Below the pieces are notes generated by a model that saw only the letters and a program-made list of their open reading frames with translations, ran no database searches and was not told where the DNA came from. From GCA-2726245 sp035513655 (GTDB lineage: Bacteria > Planctomycetota > Planctomycetia > Pirellulales > Pirellulaceae): a stretch of 5,559 nucleotides of DNA. The stretch lies in NCBI GenBank assembly GCA_035513655.1, contig DATKBV010000265.1:1-5559 (forward strand), written 5' to 3'. This document shows positions 1 to 5,559 of the stretch, piece after piece (the first letter of the stretch is position 1; each line of letters starts with the position of its first letter). The position numbers were made by a program, and so were the translations under genes.

Positions 1-87
1 GATGGGCAGGTTGAATTCATCATCCGCCGCATTCGCCGCGGAAAGATCTTTGAGGTCGCTGTGTCGCGTCGAGCCGATTGACTTCAT
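1..87 (-). CDS. 5' end of an unrecognised gene, truncated by the left edge
   Basis: Reading leftwards from an ATG at 87, 29 codons stay open to the window edge. The peptide begins MKSIGSTRHSDLKDL and continues acidic and alanine-rich (…NAADDEFNLPI). A GGAG Shine-Dalgarno core (97-100) lies nine bases before the ATG, which is why I chose this start. The frame is also open further upstream, so a GTG at 153 is a possible but less well supported start. There is no signal peptide or membrane segment in the visible part; it looks like the soluble, polar N-terminus of a cytoplasmic protein. It lies on the same strand as the cytochrome-like gene but behind a probable terminator, so it is probably a separate unit. 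I do not recognise the family and 29 residues are too few to assign one. Confidence 0.45.
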   Translation of the reverse strand, partial: MKSIGSTRHSDLKDLSAANAADDEFNLPI

Positions 88-153
88 GGTTCGGAACTCC
101 GCATCTGGCGAATCTTGAAGGAAGAATCTCTTCAGCGAGCGGTTTCGAAACAC

Positions 154-185
154 AGAACGGCTGAATCCGAGGATCCAGCCGTTCT
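154..185 (-). terminator. Probable intrinsic terminator after the cytochrome c-like gene
   Basis: Two perfectly complementary 10-base arms, AGAACGGCTG (154-163) and CAGCCGTTCT (176-185), enclose a 12-base loop that can itself form a short ATC/GAT stem. The structure begins 26 bases after the stop codon of the cytochrome-like gene as read on the minus strand. The following U tract is poor (GTGTTTCG), so termination may be partial. The position and the perfect stem support a terminator; a processing or mRNA-stabilising hairpin is the alternative. Confidence 0.6.
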
Positions 186-211
186 CAATATCTGACTCCG
201 ACAGAGTTGGC

Positions 212-604
212 TTACTCTTCAGGATTGGTACCTGGGAGCTTACCGGCCTTGATGCGGTCACCGTAGGTCTCGCCGGCCTCGTTCTTCTCCTTCAAGACCT
301 TCTCCAAGGCTTCCTTGATATCCTTTTCAAGCCCTTCTTTGTCGTCCTTGCTCTTGGCCTTGAAGTTCTCTTCGGTGAGGCCCACTTTGATTAAGGCTTT
401 TCCATAATCGTTGCGGTCCTTCTTCGACTTGCCGTAGTGGCATTTGTTACACTTCGCTTCCTTCAGCGCGTCCGCGTTTTTCGCATCTTTGTGCATTTCG
501 TCATGTGCCTTGCTATAGTTTGGGCGAGCATCGACGGTTCCAGTGAAACCAACCAGCATCGCGGCGACCAAGCCACAGAGTGTTAATATTCCAACTTTCT
601 TCAT
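212..604 (-). CDS. Small exported monohaem cytochrome c-like protein (130 aa)
   Basis: The ATG at 604 is preceded by a strong GGAGG Shine-Dalgarno (613-618) at eight bases. An in-frame start at 664 would add a non-signal-like tail and is rejected. Residues 1-26 form a Sec signal peptide: MKK, a hydrophobic core to about residue 20, then V-D-A before a likely cleavage after Ala26. The mature protein is about 104 residues, periplasmic or otherwise exported. It holds one CNKCH haem-c attachment motif (Cys52, Cys55, His56), followed by a basic stretch and an RNDYGKAL segment. The rest, from about residue 80, is rich in Lys, Glu and Asp and looks helical. No methionine follows the motif, so the sixth haem ligand, if there is one, is not the usual distal Met; His34 and His38 upstream are candidates. 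Covalent haem attachment is inferred from the motif alone. A role as a small electron carrier is plausible but the partner is unknown. It is flanked by its own promoter and a terminator, so it is probably monocistronic. Confidence 0.85.
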   Translation of the reverse strand: MKKVGILTLCGLVAAMLVGFTGTVDARPNYSKAHDEMHKDAKNADALKEAKCNKCHYGKSKKDRNDYGKALIKVGLTEENFKAKSKDDKEGLEKDIKEALEKVLKEKNEAGETYGDRIKAGKLPGTNPEE

Positions 605-623
605 CCTGTAAATCCTCCAAGTG

Positions 624-642
624 GTTAACAAAAACTGTTGAC
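624..642 (-). repeat. Small inverted repeat in the leader just before the cytochrome RBS
   Basis: GTTAACA (624-630) and TGTTGAC (636-642) can pair over seven positions, with one G·U wobble on one strand, around a five-base A-rich loop. On the minus-strand transcript this hairpin ends only five bases before the GGAGG ribosome binding site. It might influence mRNA stability or translation. It is short and could be chance. Confidence 0.3.
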
Positions 643-707
643 GAGTCCAGTGACCTATTGCCACCGGCGCTAAGGTGGGCCGTCAGGCGGGACAACCAAA
701 CATCACA

Positions 708-738
708 ATAGTAAACCCTGGAAAACTGTGCATGTCAA
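708..738 (-). promoter_or_regulatory. Sigma70-type promoter for the cytochrome c-like gene
   Basis: On the minus strand a perfect -35 hexamer TTGACA (733-738) is followed after 19 bases by TACTAT (708-713). An overlapping TTTACT (710-715) gives the standard 17-base spacing. Transcription would begin near 700, leaving a leader of about 95 bases before the ATG at 604. The -35 box sits only 10 bases past the stop of the upstream permease gene, so the cytochrome can be transcribed independently of the transporter operon. No convincing terminator separates the two, so read-through is also possible. Confidence 0.6.
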
Positions 739-748
739 GGAATCCCCT

Positions 749-1615
749 CTACGAGTCACCCAATCGCGGATCAAGTGCGTCTCGCAAACCATCTCCGAAC
801 AAATTGAAACCCAGGATAGCTAGCGAGATCGCCACGCCCGGTCCCACGGCCGGCCAGACGCTTGTACTTAAATGATCTTTGGCTTGTGCCAGCATACTGC
901 CCCACTCTGGTTCCGTCGGGTCGCCACCCACGCCGAGGAACGACAGACCGGCAACTTCGAGGATGGCGGCCCCGAGTCCCATCGTGGCCAGCACGACGAC
1001 GGGATTCACGATGCCAGGAACGACGACTCGTCCGAGAACGTGAAGCGGTGATGCGCCGAGAGCGCGGCTGGCGAGTACGTAGTCCAAACTGCGCAGGGTC
1101 AGTACCGTCACACGCACTTGGCGCGCGAAGACCGGAACGTTGATCAAACCGACGGCGATAATGACAGCGGACCAACCAGGCTTGTAAGCCGTCGCGACGA
1201 GCAATGCGATCAAGATGCTGGGGAAGGCCAACGCGATGTCGATGCCGCGCATAATGAGCGTTTCGATCCAGCCGCCAAAGTAGCCCGCCACGGCGCCCGC
1301 CGGTGCCCCCACGGCGACGGCAAACGTGATCGACACCAAACCGGCGAAGAGGGAGAGGCGCGATCCATACATCACTCGCGAGAGCACGTCCTTCTCGTTG
1401 GCGTCGACACCAAGCCAATGTTGCTTGCTTGGCCCTGAGGGAGCGGCGACCGTCGCGTCGCGCGAGTCGGCCGAGTAGGGTGCCAGCAAGTGGCTGAAAG
1501 CGGCCATCAGAAGAAAGCCAACGATTACAATCGCGCCTATCCGCGCAGAGCTACTACCGCGCAGCCGCACCCAGGCACGTTGTCCCGGCGGCTCGATTGT
1601 GTCAGCGGATTTCAT
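749..1615 (-). CDS. dppC: DppC/OppC-type peptide ABC transporter permease
   Basis: This 288-residue inner-membrane permease is one half of the channel of a peptide-class (PepT) ABC importer. It starts with the N-terminal region typical of OppC/DppC: a cytoplasmic tail, then a membrane segment at about 27-45. The WLGVDANEKDVLSR element follows at 67-80, then four or five further membrane segments from about 88 to 275. The cytoplasmic EAA-loop, which docks onto the ATPase, is visible at about 181-200 (ASRALGASP … VVVP). The LSFLGVG … PEWGSML block near 224-241 and the C-terminal GDGLRDALDPR are also family hallmarks. Length is normal. The ATG at 1615 is the first start after an in-frame stop; there is no good Shine-Dalgarno, and it lies 38 bases after the DppB stop, so translation may depend on the upstream gene. 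The usual Gly-Arg of the GTDxxGRD element is Glu-Lys here. Substrate cannot be told from the permease; dipeptide, oligopeptide and nickel/opine systems share this fold. Confidence 0.93.
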   Translation of the reverse strand: MKSADTIEPPGQRAWVRLRGSSSARIGAIVIVGFLLMAAFSHLLAPYSADSRDATVAAPSGPSKQHWLGVDANEKDVLSRVMYGSRLSLFAGLVSITFAVAVGAPAGAVAGYFGGWIETLIMRGIDIALAFPSILIALLVATAYKPGWSAVIIAVGLINVPVFARQVRVTVLTLRSLDYVLASRALGASPLHVLGRVVVPGIVNPVVVLATMGLGAAILEVAGLSFLGVGGDPTEPEWGSMLAQAKDHLSTSVWPAVGPGVAISLAILGFNLFGDGLRDALDPRLGDS

Positions 1616-1653
1616 GGTCTTAGGTGGTCACGCCTGTGTCTTGATGGCGTACT

Positions 1654-2655
1654 TTACGAATGACGAACACGTGGATCGAGCCACAAGTACAAGAGGTCGA
1701 CAACGAGGTTGGCAGAGACAAAGATTGCCGCGATGACAAACGCGCCGGCCTGCACGATGACATAGTCACTCTCGCGCACGGCGTCGACGACATACTTACC
1801 CATCCCGGGCCAATCGAAGACCGTCTCGGTGAGCACTGCGCCGGAGAGTAGTACACCGATCTGAAAGCCCGCGATATTGACGATCGGAGCCGCGGCGTTC
1901 GGCAAGGCGTGCCGCATGACCACGCGCCAAGTCGAAGCTCCTTTCGCGCGGCCTGTTCTGACGAAGTCGGCTCCTAGGACTTCGAGCATACTGCTGCGCG
2001 TGATGCGAGCAATGATCGACATGGGAATCGAGCTGAGTGCCAACGCTGGCAGGCAGATGTGCTTGAAGGCAGTTCCGAACAGATCGAATCGTTTTTGCAA
2101 CAGTGTGTCGAGCAGATAGAACTCGGTGATTGGCTCAAAGTCGATGACGAACGCGGGCAGTCGAAACCCGATGGGCATTCCAGTGAACACGGCGCGTAAA
2201 CAGATTCCCAAAAAAAACACCGGCACGCTCACCCCCAGCATTGCGCCAGCCATGCAGAGTCGGTCGGGCCATCGATTACGCCAGACCGCGGCGGCGATTC
2301 CCGCGGCCACACCGAGCGGAATGGCGAGCATCATGGCGACGACCGTTAACTCGATCGTGGCCGGAACGCGCCGAGCCAATTCGTCGCTGACCTTCTCGTG
2401 ACTTCGCGAAATCGACTCGCCAAAGTCACCGGTGGTTGCCAGTTGGTGAAGGAATCGACCGAGTTGCGACAAGATCGGCTGGTCCCAGCCCTGCTCGTGA
2501 ATGATGCGCTGCATTTGTTCCGCATCCGGGTGCTGCCCGAATCGCGCCAGCAGCGGGTTGCCGGGAACCAGACGCATCGCGATAAAGATCAGCGACACGG
2601 CAACCACCATCGTCACCGCGGCATGGAACAGCCGCCGCAACAGATATCCACTCAC
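1654..2655 (-). CDS. dppB: DppB/OppB-type peptide ABC transporter permease
   Basis: This 333-residue protein is the second half of the importer channel and pairs with the DppC-type permease. Six membrane segments can be seen (about 10-30, 101-124, 137-157, 198-218, 255-277 and 300-326). The N-terminal block has the family's RLVPGNPL motif (28-35), followed by a periplasmic domain and the GDFGES motif at 76-81. The EAA loop runs from about 229 to 253 (ADFVRTGRAKGA … RHALPNA). The ETVFDWPGMGKYVVDAV block at about 277-293 is diagnostic. The start is a GTG at 2655 whose bases overlap the TGA stop of the binding-protein gene (GTGA, four bases), with GAGG seven bases upstream inside that gene, which points to translational coupling. 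Length and motifs are complete. The best-matching family is the dipeptide/oligopeptide group (PF00528 binding-protein-dependent inner-membrane component). Confidence 0.94.
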   Translation of the reverse strand: MSGYLLRRLFHAAVTMVVAVSLIFIAMRLVPGNPLLARFGQHPDAEQMQRIIHEQGWDQPILSQLGRFLHQLATTGDFGESISRSHEKVSDELARRVPATIELTVVAMMLAIPLGVAAGIAAAVWRNRWPDRLCMAGAMLGVSVPVFFLGICLRAVFTGMPIGFRLPAFVIDFEPITEFYLLDTLLQKRFDLFGTAFKHICLPALALSSIPMSIIARITRSSMLEVLGADFVRTGRAKGASTWRVVMRHALPNAAAPIVNIAGFQIGVLLSGAVLTETVFDWPGMGKYVVDAVRESDYVIVQAGAFVIAAIFVSANLVVDLLYLWLDPRVRHS

Positions 2656-4229
2656 GGCACGTCCTCGAAACGAGCCTGGCGGAGACGAATCAACATCGCG
2701 GGGTGGAGCCGGTAGTCTTTCATGCGCGATGTATGAGCGGCTCGCTGTTTGGTGCTGACCAGCGGAATGACCGGTGCGTCGGCGAAAATCAATCCTTGCG
2801 CCTGATGATAGATTACCAGTCGTCGGTCTTGATCGAGTTCGCGTTGTCCGGCCAGAAGCAAATCATGGACCTCTTCATTTCGATAGCGGCTTACGTTATT
2901 GCCGCTGTCGCCGATGTTGTCGAGATCGAGCAGCGAGTAGAGAAAGTTGTCTGGATCGCCGTTGTCGGTGGTCCAACCGGTGAGTCCGATCTGAAAATCG
3001 CCTCGCATCATCCGTGCAAAGTGCAGATCGCTTGGTTTTGGTTCGATCGTGAGGTTAATCCCGACGGCCGCCAGCGAGTCCTTCACAAAGGCAGCGATTT
3101 GCAAGGGTTGCTCCATGTAAGGTCGCGGCTCGGACATGACGGCCAGACCCAGCGTGAGCGGGAGTTGGAATCCGTTGTCGTTGGCTGCCGCTTGCAGCAA
3201 TTTGCGGCTGGCCTCTGGGTCGAAAGGCCGATCCTTGATTCCGTCGTGATGTCCCCACATCGCCTTCGGCAATAGGTTCACCGCCGCTTCCGCGTGGCCG
3301 GCGTACCCGACTCGAATGAGGGCTTTTTTGTCAATCGCCAGCGCAATGGCTTGTCGGACACGGACGTCGTCCAATGGCGGCTTCTCGGTCTGCATGGCGA
3401 GATAGGCGACGTTCATCGAGATTTCTTCCGGGACCGTCAGGCTGGGGTTCTTGGCGAGTTCATCCAGTGCGGCGGGCGGCAGGTTGTCCGCAATATGGAT
3501 CTCGCCGCGAACGAGTTGTTGAATGCGCGTTGCACTTTCCGCAACCGGAACGAAGACGACTCGATCAAAGTGCGGACGGCCGCGCCAGTGATCGTCGTTG
3601 GCTGCTAGGACCAGTTGTTGACTGCGGATCCAACGCTCGAAGCGAAAGGGACCGGTTCCCACCGGATTCGTCGAGAAGCCTTTGCCCAGCTTCTTGACTG
3701 CTGTCGGGCTGACGATCCCCGCGGGAAACATCGCGAGATTGTTCAGGAAGACGGCGCTTGGCTCGCGTAGCTTAAACACGACGGTCAGCGGATCGGCCGC
3801 GGTGATCTCGTCGATGACGCGATAGCTCGGCTTGTAAGGCCGCGCCGGATCGGAGGCATGCGGATTGTTGTCTTGCCGCAGTCGGTCGATGCTGAAGATG
3901 ACCGCGTCGGCATCGACGGGCGTTCCGTCGTGAAAGCGGACCCCGGCTCGCAGATCGAATGTCCACGTTAGCCCATCCTCGGACGTCTCCCAGGTCGTCG
4001 CCAACGACGGCTCGATCTCCATCGTTTCATCGGCGAAGGCGACGAGCGTGTCGTACAGGTTCAGTAAGACTTTGACCGTCTCGCCGGTTTCGGCGTTGAT
4101 GGGATCGAGTGTCTTCGAGTCTTCTCCTCGACCGTAGATCAACGTATTGCCGGGCTTACTCGGCGCACGCGAAGCACAACCGACCAGCAGCAGACCGGCG
4201 ATGATCAAGGCAAGACGTCTGGTGAGCAT
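2652..4229 (-). CDS. dppA: DppA-type peptide-binding lipoprotein (SBP family 5)
   Basis: This 525-residue extracytoplasmic solute-binding protein delivers substrate to the adjacent permeases. The ATG at 4229 gives a compact lipoprotein signal: MLTRR, the hydrophobic run LALIIAGLL, and lipobox LVGC with Cys18 as the lipidated residue. A GTG at 4250 would only add seven polar residues and has no ribosome site; even 4229 has only a weak GAGAA upstream. The SBP_bac_5 signature spans about 75-102 (PSLATTWETSEDGLTWTFDL, then GVRFHDG). An NPVGTGPF motif is at 188-195. The segment GWTTDNGDPDNF (418-429) closely resembles the E. coli DppA region whose Asp contacts the peptide N-terminus; Asp422 would be the equivalent. 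VSRYRNEEV follows at 446-454, and PVIPLV is near the C-terminus. Cys18 is the only cysteine, so there is no disulphide. Di- or short-peptide binding is inferred from the motif; haem, nickel or opine ligands are possible. It is the first gene of the operon. Confidence 0.93.
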   Translation of the reverse strand: MLTRRLALIIAGLLLVGCASRAPSKPGNTLIYGRGEDSKTLDPINAETGETVKVLLNLYDTLVAFADETMEIEPSLATTWETSEDGLTWTFDLRAGVRFHDGTPVDADAVIFSIDRLRQDNNPHASDPARPYKPSYRVIDEITAADPLTVVFKLREPSAVFLNNLAMFPAGIVSPTAVKKLGKGFSTNPVGTGPFRFERWIRSQQLVLAANDDHWRGRPHFDRVVFVPVAESATRIQQLVRGEIHIADNLPPAALDELAKNPSLTVPEEISMNVAYLAMQTEKPPLDDVRVRQAIALAIDKKALIRVGYAGHAEAAVNLLPKAMWGHHDGIKDRPFDPEASRKLLQAAANDNGFQLPLTLGLAVMSEPRPYMEQPLQIAAFVKDSLAAVGINLTIEPKPSDLHFARMMRGDFQIGLTGWTTDNGDPDNFLYSLLDLDNIGDSGNNVSRYRNEEVHDLLLAGQRELDQDRRLVIYHQAQGLIFADAPVIPLVSTKQRAAHTSRMKDYRLHPAMLIRLRQARFEDVP

Positions 4230-4389
4230 TTCTCGGCGCTTTCGTGGCACGGTTCATGGGGCGAGGCAGTGGGTTCTTACACTAACTCATTCGCCCTCGC
4301 GCGGAAAGGCTCGCGGTGTACCCCGGATTATTCATGACCAACGTAGGGTGCGTGGAGCAAGTTACCCGCTGGTGCGTTACGTCGGCAAA

Positions 4390-4407
4390 TGTTGCATTCT
4401 GGCAACA
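4390..4407. repeat. Inverted repeat TGTTGC-N6-GCAACA, candidate operator
   Basis: Perfect six-base arms flank a six-base centre (ATTCTG). The size, 18 bases overall, suits a dimeric helix-turn-helix regulator. It lies about 25 bases before the -35 box of the plus-strand promoter and about 160 bases upstream of the divergent transporter start, so either operon could be its target. There is no regulator gene in the window to pair it with. Confidence 0.35.
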
Positions 4408-4431
4408 CCCACGCCGATCCGAGACGCTGAT

Positions 4432-4459
4432 TTGACGAGACGTCCGCGCGACGTATCCT
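4432..4459 (+). promoter_or_regulatory. Probable sigma70-type promoter for the pseudopilin operon
   Basis: TTGACG (4432-4437, five of six consensus bases) is followed after 16 bases by TATCCT (4454-4459, four of six, with the key T, A and final T present). Transcription would start near 4466 and leave a leader of about 100 bases. The spacer contains a small palindrome, ACGTC-CGCGC-GACGT (4440-4454), which could be an operator overlapping the promoter or simply chance. Confidence 0.5.
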
Positions 4460-4500
4460 TTCTTGTGCCCTCGTCTCTGGGGAGGGGCGTGGGTGCGATG

Positions 4501-4546
4501 CGTGGCGGGGAGCTGGGAGCTTCAGGATACCCTGCCGCGTTTTTTT
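4501..4546 (+). terminator. Intrinsic terminator inside the pseudopilin leader (possible attenuator)
   Basis: CGTGGCGGGG (4501-4510) pairs with CCCTGCCGCG (4530-4539) over all ten positions, eight Watson-Crick and two G·U. The stem is followed directly by seven Ts (4540-4546). The 19-base loop can form an inner AGCT/AGCT stem. This is a textbook rho-independent terminator on the plus strand. It lies downstream of the promoter at 4432-4459 and only 20 bases before the ATG at 4567, with no other plus-strand gene before it, so it would cut off transcription of the pseudopilin operon unless overcome. An attenuator or the end of a short RNA of about 80 bases are the two main readings. Confidence 0.6.
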
Positions 4547-4566
4547 ACGCTTGTGCGGAAGCCACT

Positions 4567-5199
4567 ATGCATTGTTCGACCATCCGACTTGCCGAAACTG
4601 GCTCACAAAGGGGGCGACGAGGCCGGGGATTCACACTCGTCGAGGCGATGGTCTGCATTACGTTGATCGCGTTCGCCGGCTCGGCCCTGTTGCTCGCCAC
4701 GCAGACTTCGATGGAGTCCTCCGAATACGCCTTCGAGCAGAACCTGGCTCGGGGAATTGCGAATCAGATTATCGACGAGGTCATGGGAAGAAGGTATGGC
4801 GCGGCGGGGGCTTCGCCCTTTCAATACCCACTCACGCCTGCAGCACACGAAATCTCGTCGCCACAAAAGCGAATTTTGTTCGAAGATAGCGACGACTTCA
4901 ACAATTATGTGTCCCGCCCATTGCGAGATCCTTGGGCGATCGAGCTGGGGCAAGGCGATGGCGCGGGGGGATCACGTCATGTGAACTTTCAGTTGCGTGA
5001 CGATTACTTTGACGATTGGTCCGTCGCCGTCCACGTGTACTACGCGAATCCAAGTGACCTGTCTCAGAATCTGACAGGTTCGAATACCAGTGGCTATCGC
5101 GCTGTCGAGGTTACGGTCGGCAAGTACGACGACGATGGGAGTGCGCGGCGATTGGCAACTATCAGGCGAGTTTATGGATATATTCCAGCGATCAACTAG
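4567..5199 (+). CDS. Type IV prepilin-like protein, GspI/PilV-like minor pseudopilin
   Basis: This 210-residue protein has a class III (prepilin) signal: a 21-residue leader ending in the basic run RGRRGRG, then the processing site G|FTLVEAM, with Glu26 as the conserved mature Glu5. The hydrophobic helix continues to about residue 45. The prepilin peptidase would cut after Gly21 and usually methylate Phe22. The next segment, with NLARGIANQIIDEVMGRRY, resembles the helical stalk of GspI/PilV proteins; the remainder is a polar, Asp-rich globular domain ending in YGYIPAIN. The ATG at 4567 has a GGAAG five bases upstream. Starts further upstream are rejected because they fall before or inside the leader terminator. 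It overlaps the next pseudopilin gene by 26 bases, so the pair is an operon. A role in a type II secretion pseudopilus or type IV pilus is inferred from the leader and the gene order; the I-type assignment is tentative. Confidence 0.82.
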   Translation: MHCSTIRLAETGSQRGRRGRGFTLVEAMVCITLIAFAGSALLLATQTSMESSEYAFEQNLARGIANQIIDEVMGRRYGAAGASPFQYPLTPAAHEISSPQKRILFEDSDDFNNYVSRPLRDPWAIELGQGDGAGGSRHVNFQLRDDYFDDWSVAVHVYYANPSDLSQNLTGSNTSGYRAVEVTVGKYDDDGSARRLATIRRVYGYIPAIN

Positions 5200-5559
5200 C
5201 CACCGACTGGCTCGCGTCAGCTCGGCGCTCGTCAAAACGATGCGCGGGCGTCGTCGTGGTTTTACGCTAGTCGAACTCGTGATGGTCTCGGCCGTGATGG
5301 CACTACTGGCGACTACGCTTGCTGCGCTGGCAACCGCCGTTCAAGTGGCGAATCAGCAGCAGATGGGACGGGGCCTCGCTTTGCAACATGGCCAAGTTGC
5401 TCTCGAACGAATCGAGCGCGCGATTCAACGCGCGACGGCCAATGAGCAGTTTCCTGGCTTCATCGTCTTCAGCGAAACCGTAGACGGCTCGACGTTCCCC
5501 GACACCTTGGTTGTCTGGAATCCAAACGGCCCGCCGATGGATCCACAGGGGCTGCCGCG
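5174..5559 (+). CDS. Type IV prepilin-like protein, GspJ/PilW-like, truncated at right edge
   Basis: The frame is open for 128 codons to the window end. The chosen ATG at 5174 lies inside the preceding gene and has an AGGCGAG-type ribosome site; it gives a 29-residue leader ending RGRRRG. An ATG at 5240 would give a short, conventional six-residue basic leader but has no ribosome site, so the start is uncertain. The processing site is G|FTLVEL with Glu34 at mature position 5, followed by a hydrophobic segment to about residue 55. The stalk that follows contains ALERIERAIQRA, resembling the 'LeRdLrrA' region of GspJ/PilW minor pseudopilins. It then enters a β-rich domain (FIVFSET, TLVVWNPNG) before the sequence ends. 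The I-then-J order matches type II secretion operons, where GspK often follows. The function is inferred from family resemblance. Confidence 0.8.
   Translation, partial: MDIFQRSTSHRLARVSSALVKTMRGRRRGFTLVELVMVSAVMALLATTLAALATAVQVANQQQMGRGLALQHGQVALERIERAIQRATANEQFPGFIVFSETVDGSTFPDTLVVWNPNGPPMDPQGLP

Larger units (their letters stand above)
4230..4566. other. Divergent intergenic region between transporter operon and pseudopilin operon
   Basis: This stretch of about 340 bases separates the transporter genes (minus) from the prepilin-like genes (plus). A long open frame on the plus strand runs through it, but its translation resembles no protein and crosses a terminator structure, so I treat it as non-coding. 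It holds an inverted repeat at 4390-4407, a plus-strand promoter at 4432-4459, and a terminator-like hairpin at 4501-4546. I found no convincing minus-strand promoter for the transporter operon. AATAAT (4327-4332) could be a -10 box but has no -35 at a workable distance. A stretch at 4467-4493 can form a small CCCTC/GAGGG hairpin and looks like a decayed dispersed repeat, though I cannot confirm that. Confidence 0.6.

Noticed and set aside
121..150. Short palindromes GAAGA-ATC-TCTTC and TTTCGAAA before the left partial gene
   Set aside because: They are too short to separate from chance and are not positioned against clear promoter boxes.
605..664. Upstream in-frame start giving a 150-residue cytochrome-like protein
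   Set aside because: It would put 20 non-signal-like residues before an intact signal peptide, while the ATG at 604 has a strong, well-spaced ribosome site.
660..680. Inverted repeat GCCACC/GGTGGGC as a terminator for the transporter operon
   Set aside because: The stem is only five pairs plus a bulge, there is no T tract, and it lies downstream of the cytochrome promoter.
771..1418. 215-residue open frame on the minus strand in another frame
   Set aside because: It is an Arg-rich shadow of the DppC-type permease, a normal by-product of GC-rich codons.
2703..3275. 190-residue open frame on the plus strand
   Set aside because: It lies wholly antisense to the well-supported binding-protein gene and has no recognisable domain or ribosome site.
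4230..4250. GTG start at 4250 for the binding lipoprotein
   Set aside because: It adds only seven charged residues before a complete lipoprotein signal and has no ribosome site.
4327..4360. Minus-strand promoter for the transporter operon (TTGCTC and AATAAT)
   Set aside because: The spacing of 22 bases is too long and the -35 match is weak.
4147..4566. 140-residue N-terminal extension of the first prepilin-like protein
   Set aside because: It overlaps the start of the binding-protein gene, crosses the promoter and terminator structures, and does not resemble a protein. Prepilin leaders are short.

Overview
This 5.6 kb window looks like ordinary chromosome from a Gram-negative-type bacterium with moderately high GC. 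A planctomycete is my best guess, at moderate confidence. The guess rests on a small exported CxxCH protein with a lysine/glutamate-rich tail, paired prepilin-like proteins with basic leaders, and widely spaced small transcription units. No rRNA, tRNA, CRISPR array, transposase or phage gene is visible.

Layout from left to right. Positions 1-87 (minus strand) hold the first 29 codons of a gene that runs off the left edge; its product is not recognisable. A hairpin that probably acts as a terminator (154-185) separates it from a 130-residue exported monohaem cytochrome c-like protein (212-604, minus), which has its own sigma70-type promoter (708-738). Positions 749-4229 (minus) form a tight three-gene operon read in the order 4229 to 749: a DppA-type peptide-binding lipoprotein, a DppB-type permease that overlaps it by four bases, and a DppC-type permease. 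Together they supply the binding protein and membrane channel of a peptide or nickel/opine-class ABC importer. The two ATPases (DppD/DppF) usually found beside them are absent, so they must be encoded elsewhere if the importer works.

Positions 4230-4566 are a divergent intergenic region. It contains an inverted repeat, a good promoter for the right-hand genes, and a strong intrinsic-terminator structure lying between that promoter and the first start codon. The terminator looks like a leader attenuator, or the end of a short leader RNA. To its right on the plus strand are two overlapping genes for prepilin-like proteins (4567-5199 and 5174 to beyond 5559). Both carry a Gly-Phe-Thr-Leu-Val-Glu processing site. 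By order and sequence character they resemble the minor pseudopilins GspI/PilV and GspJ/PilW of a type II secretion or type IV pilus machine.

The most interesting item is the terminator in the 5' leader of the pseudopilin operon. Nothing in the window amounts to a clearly novel multi-gene system.
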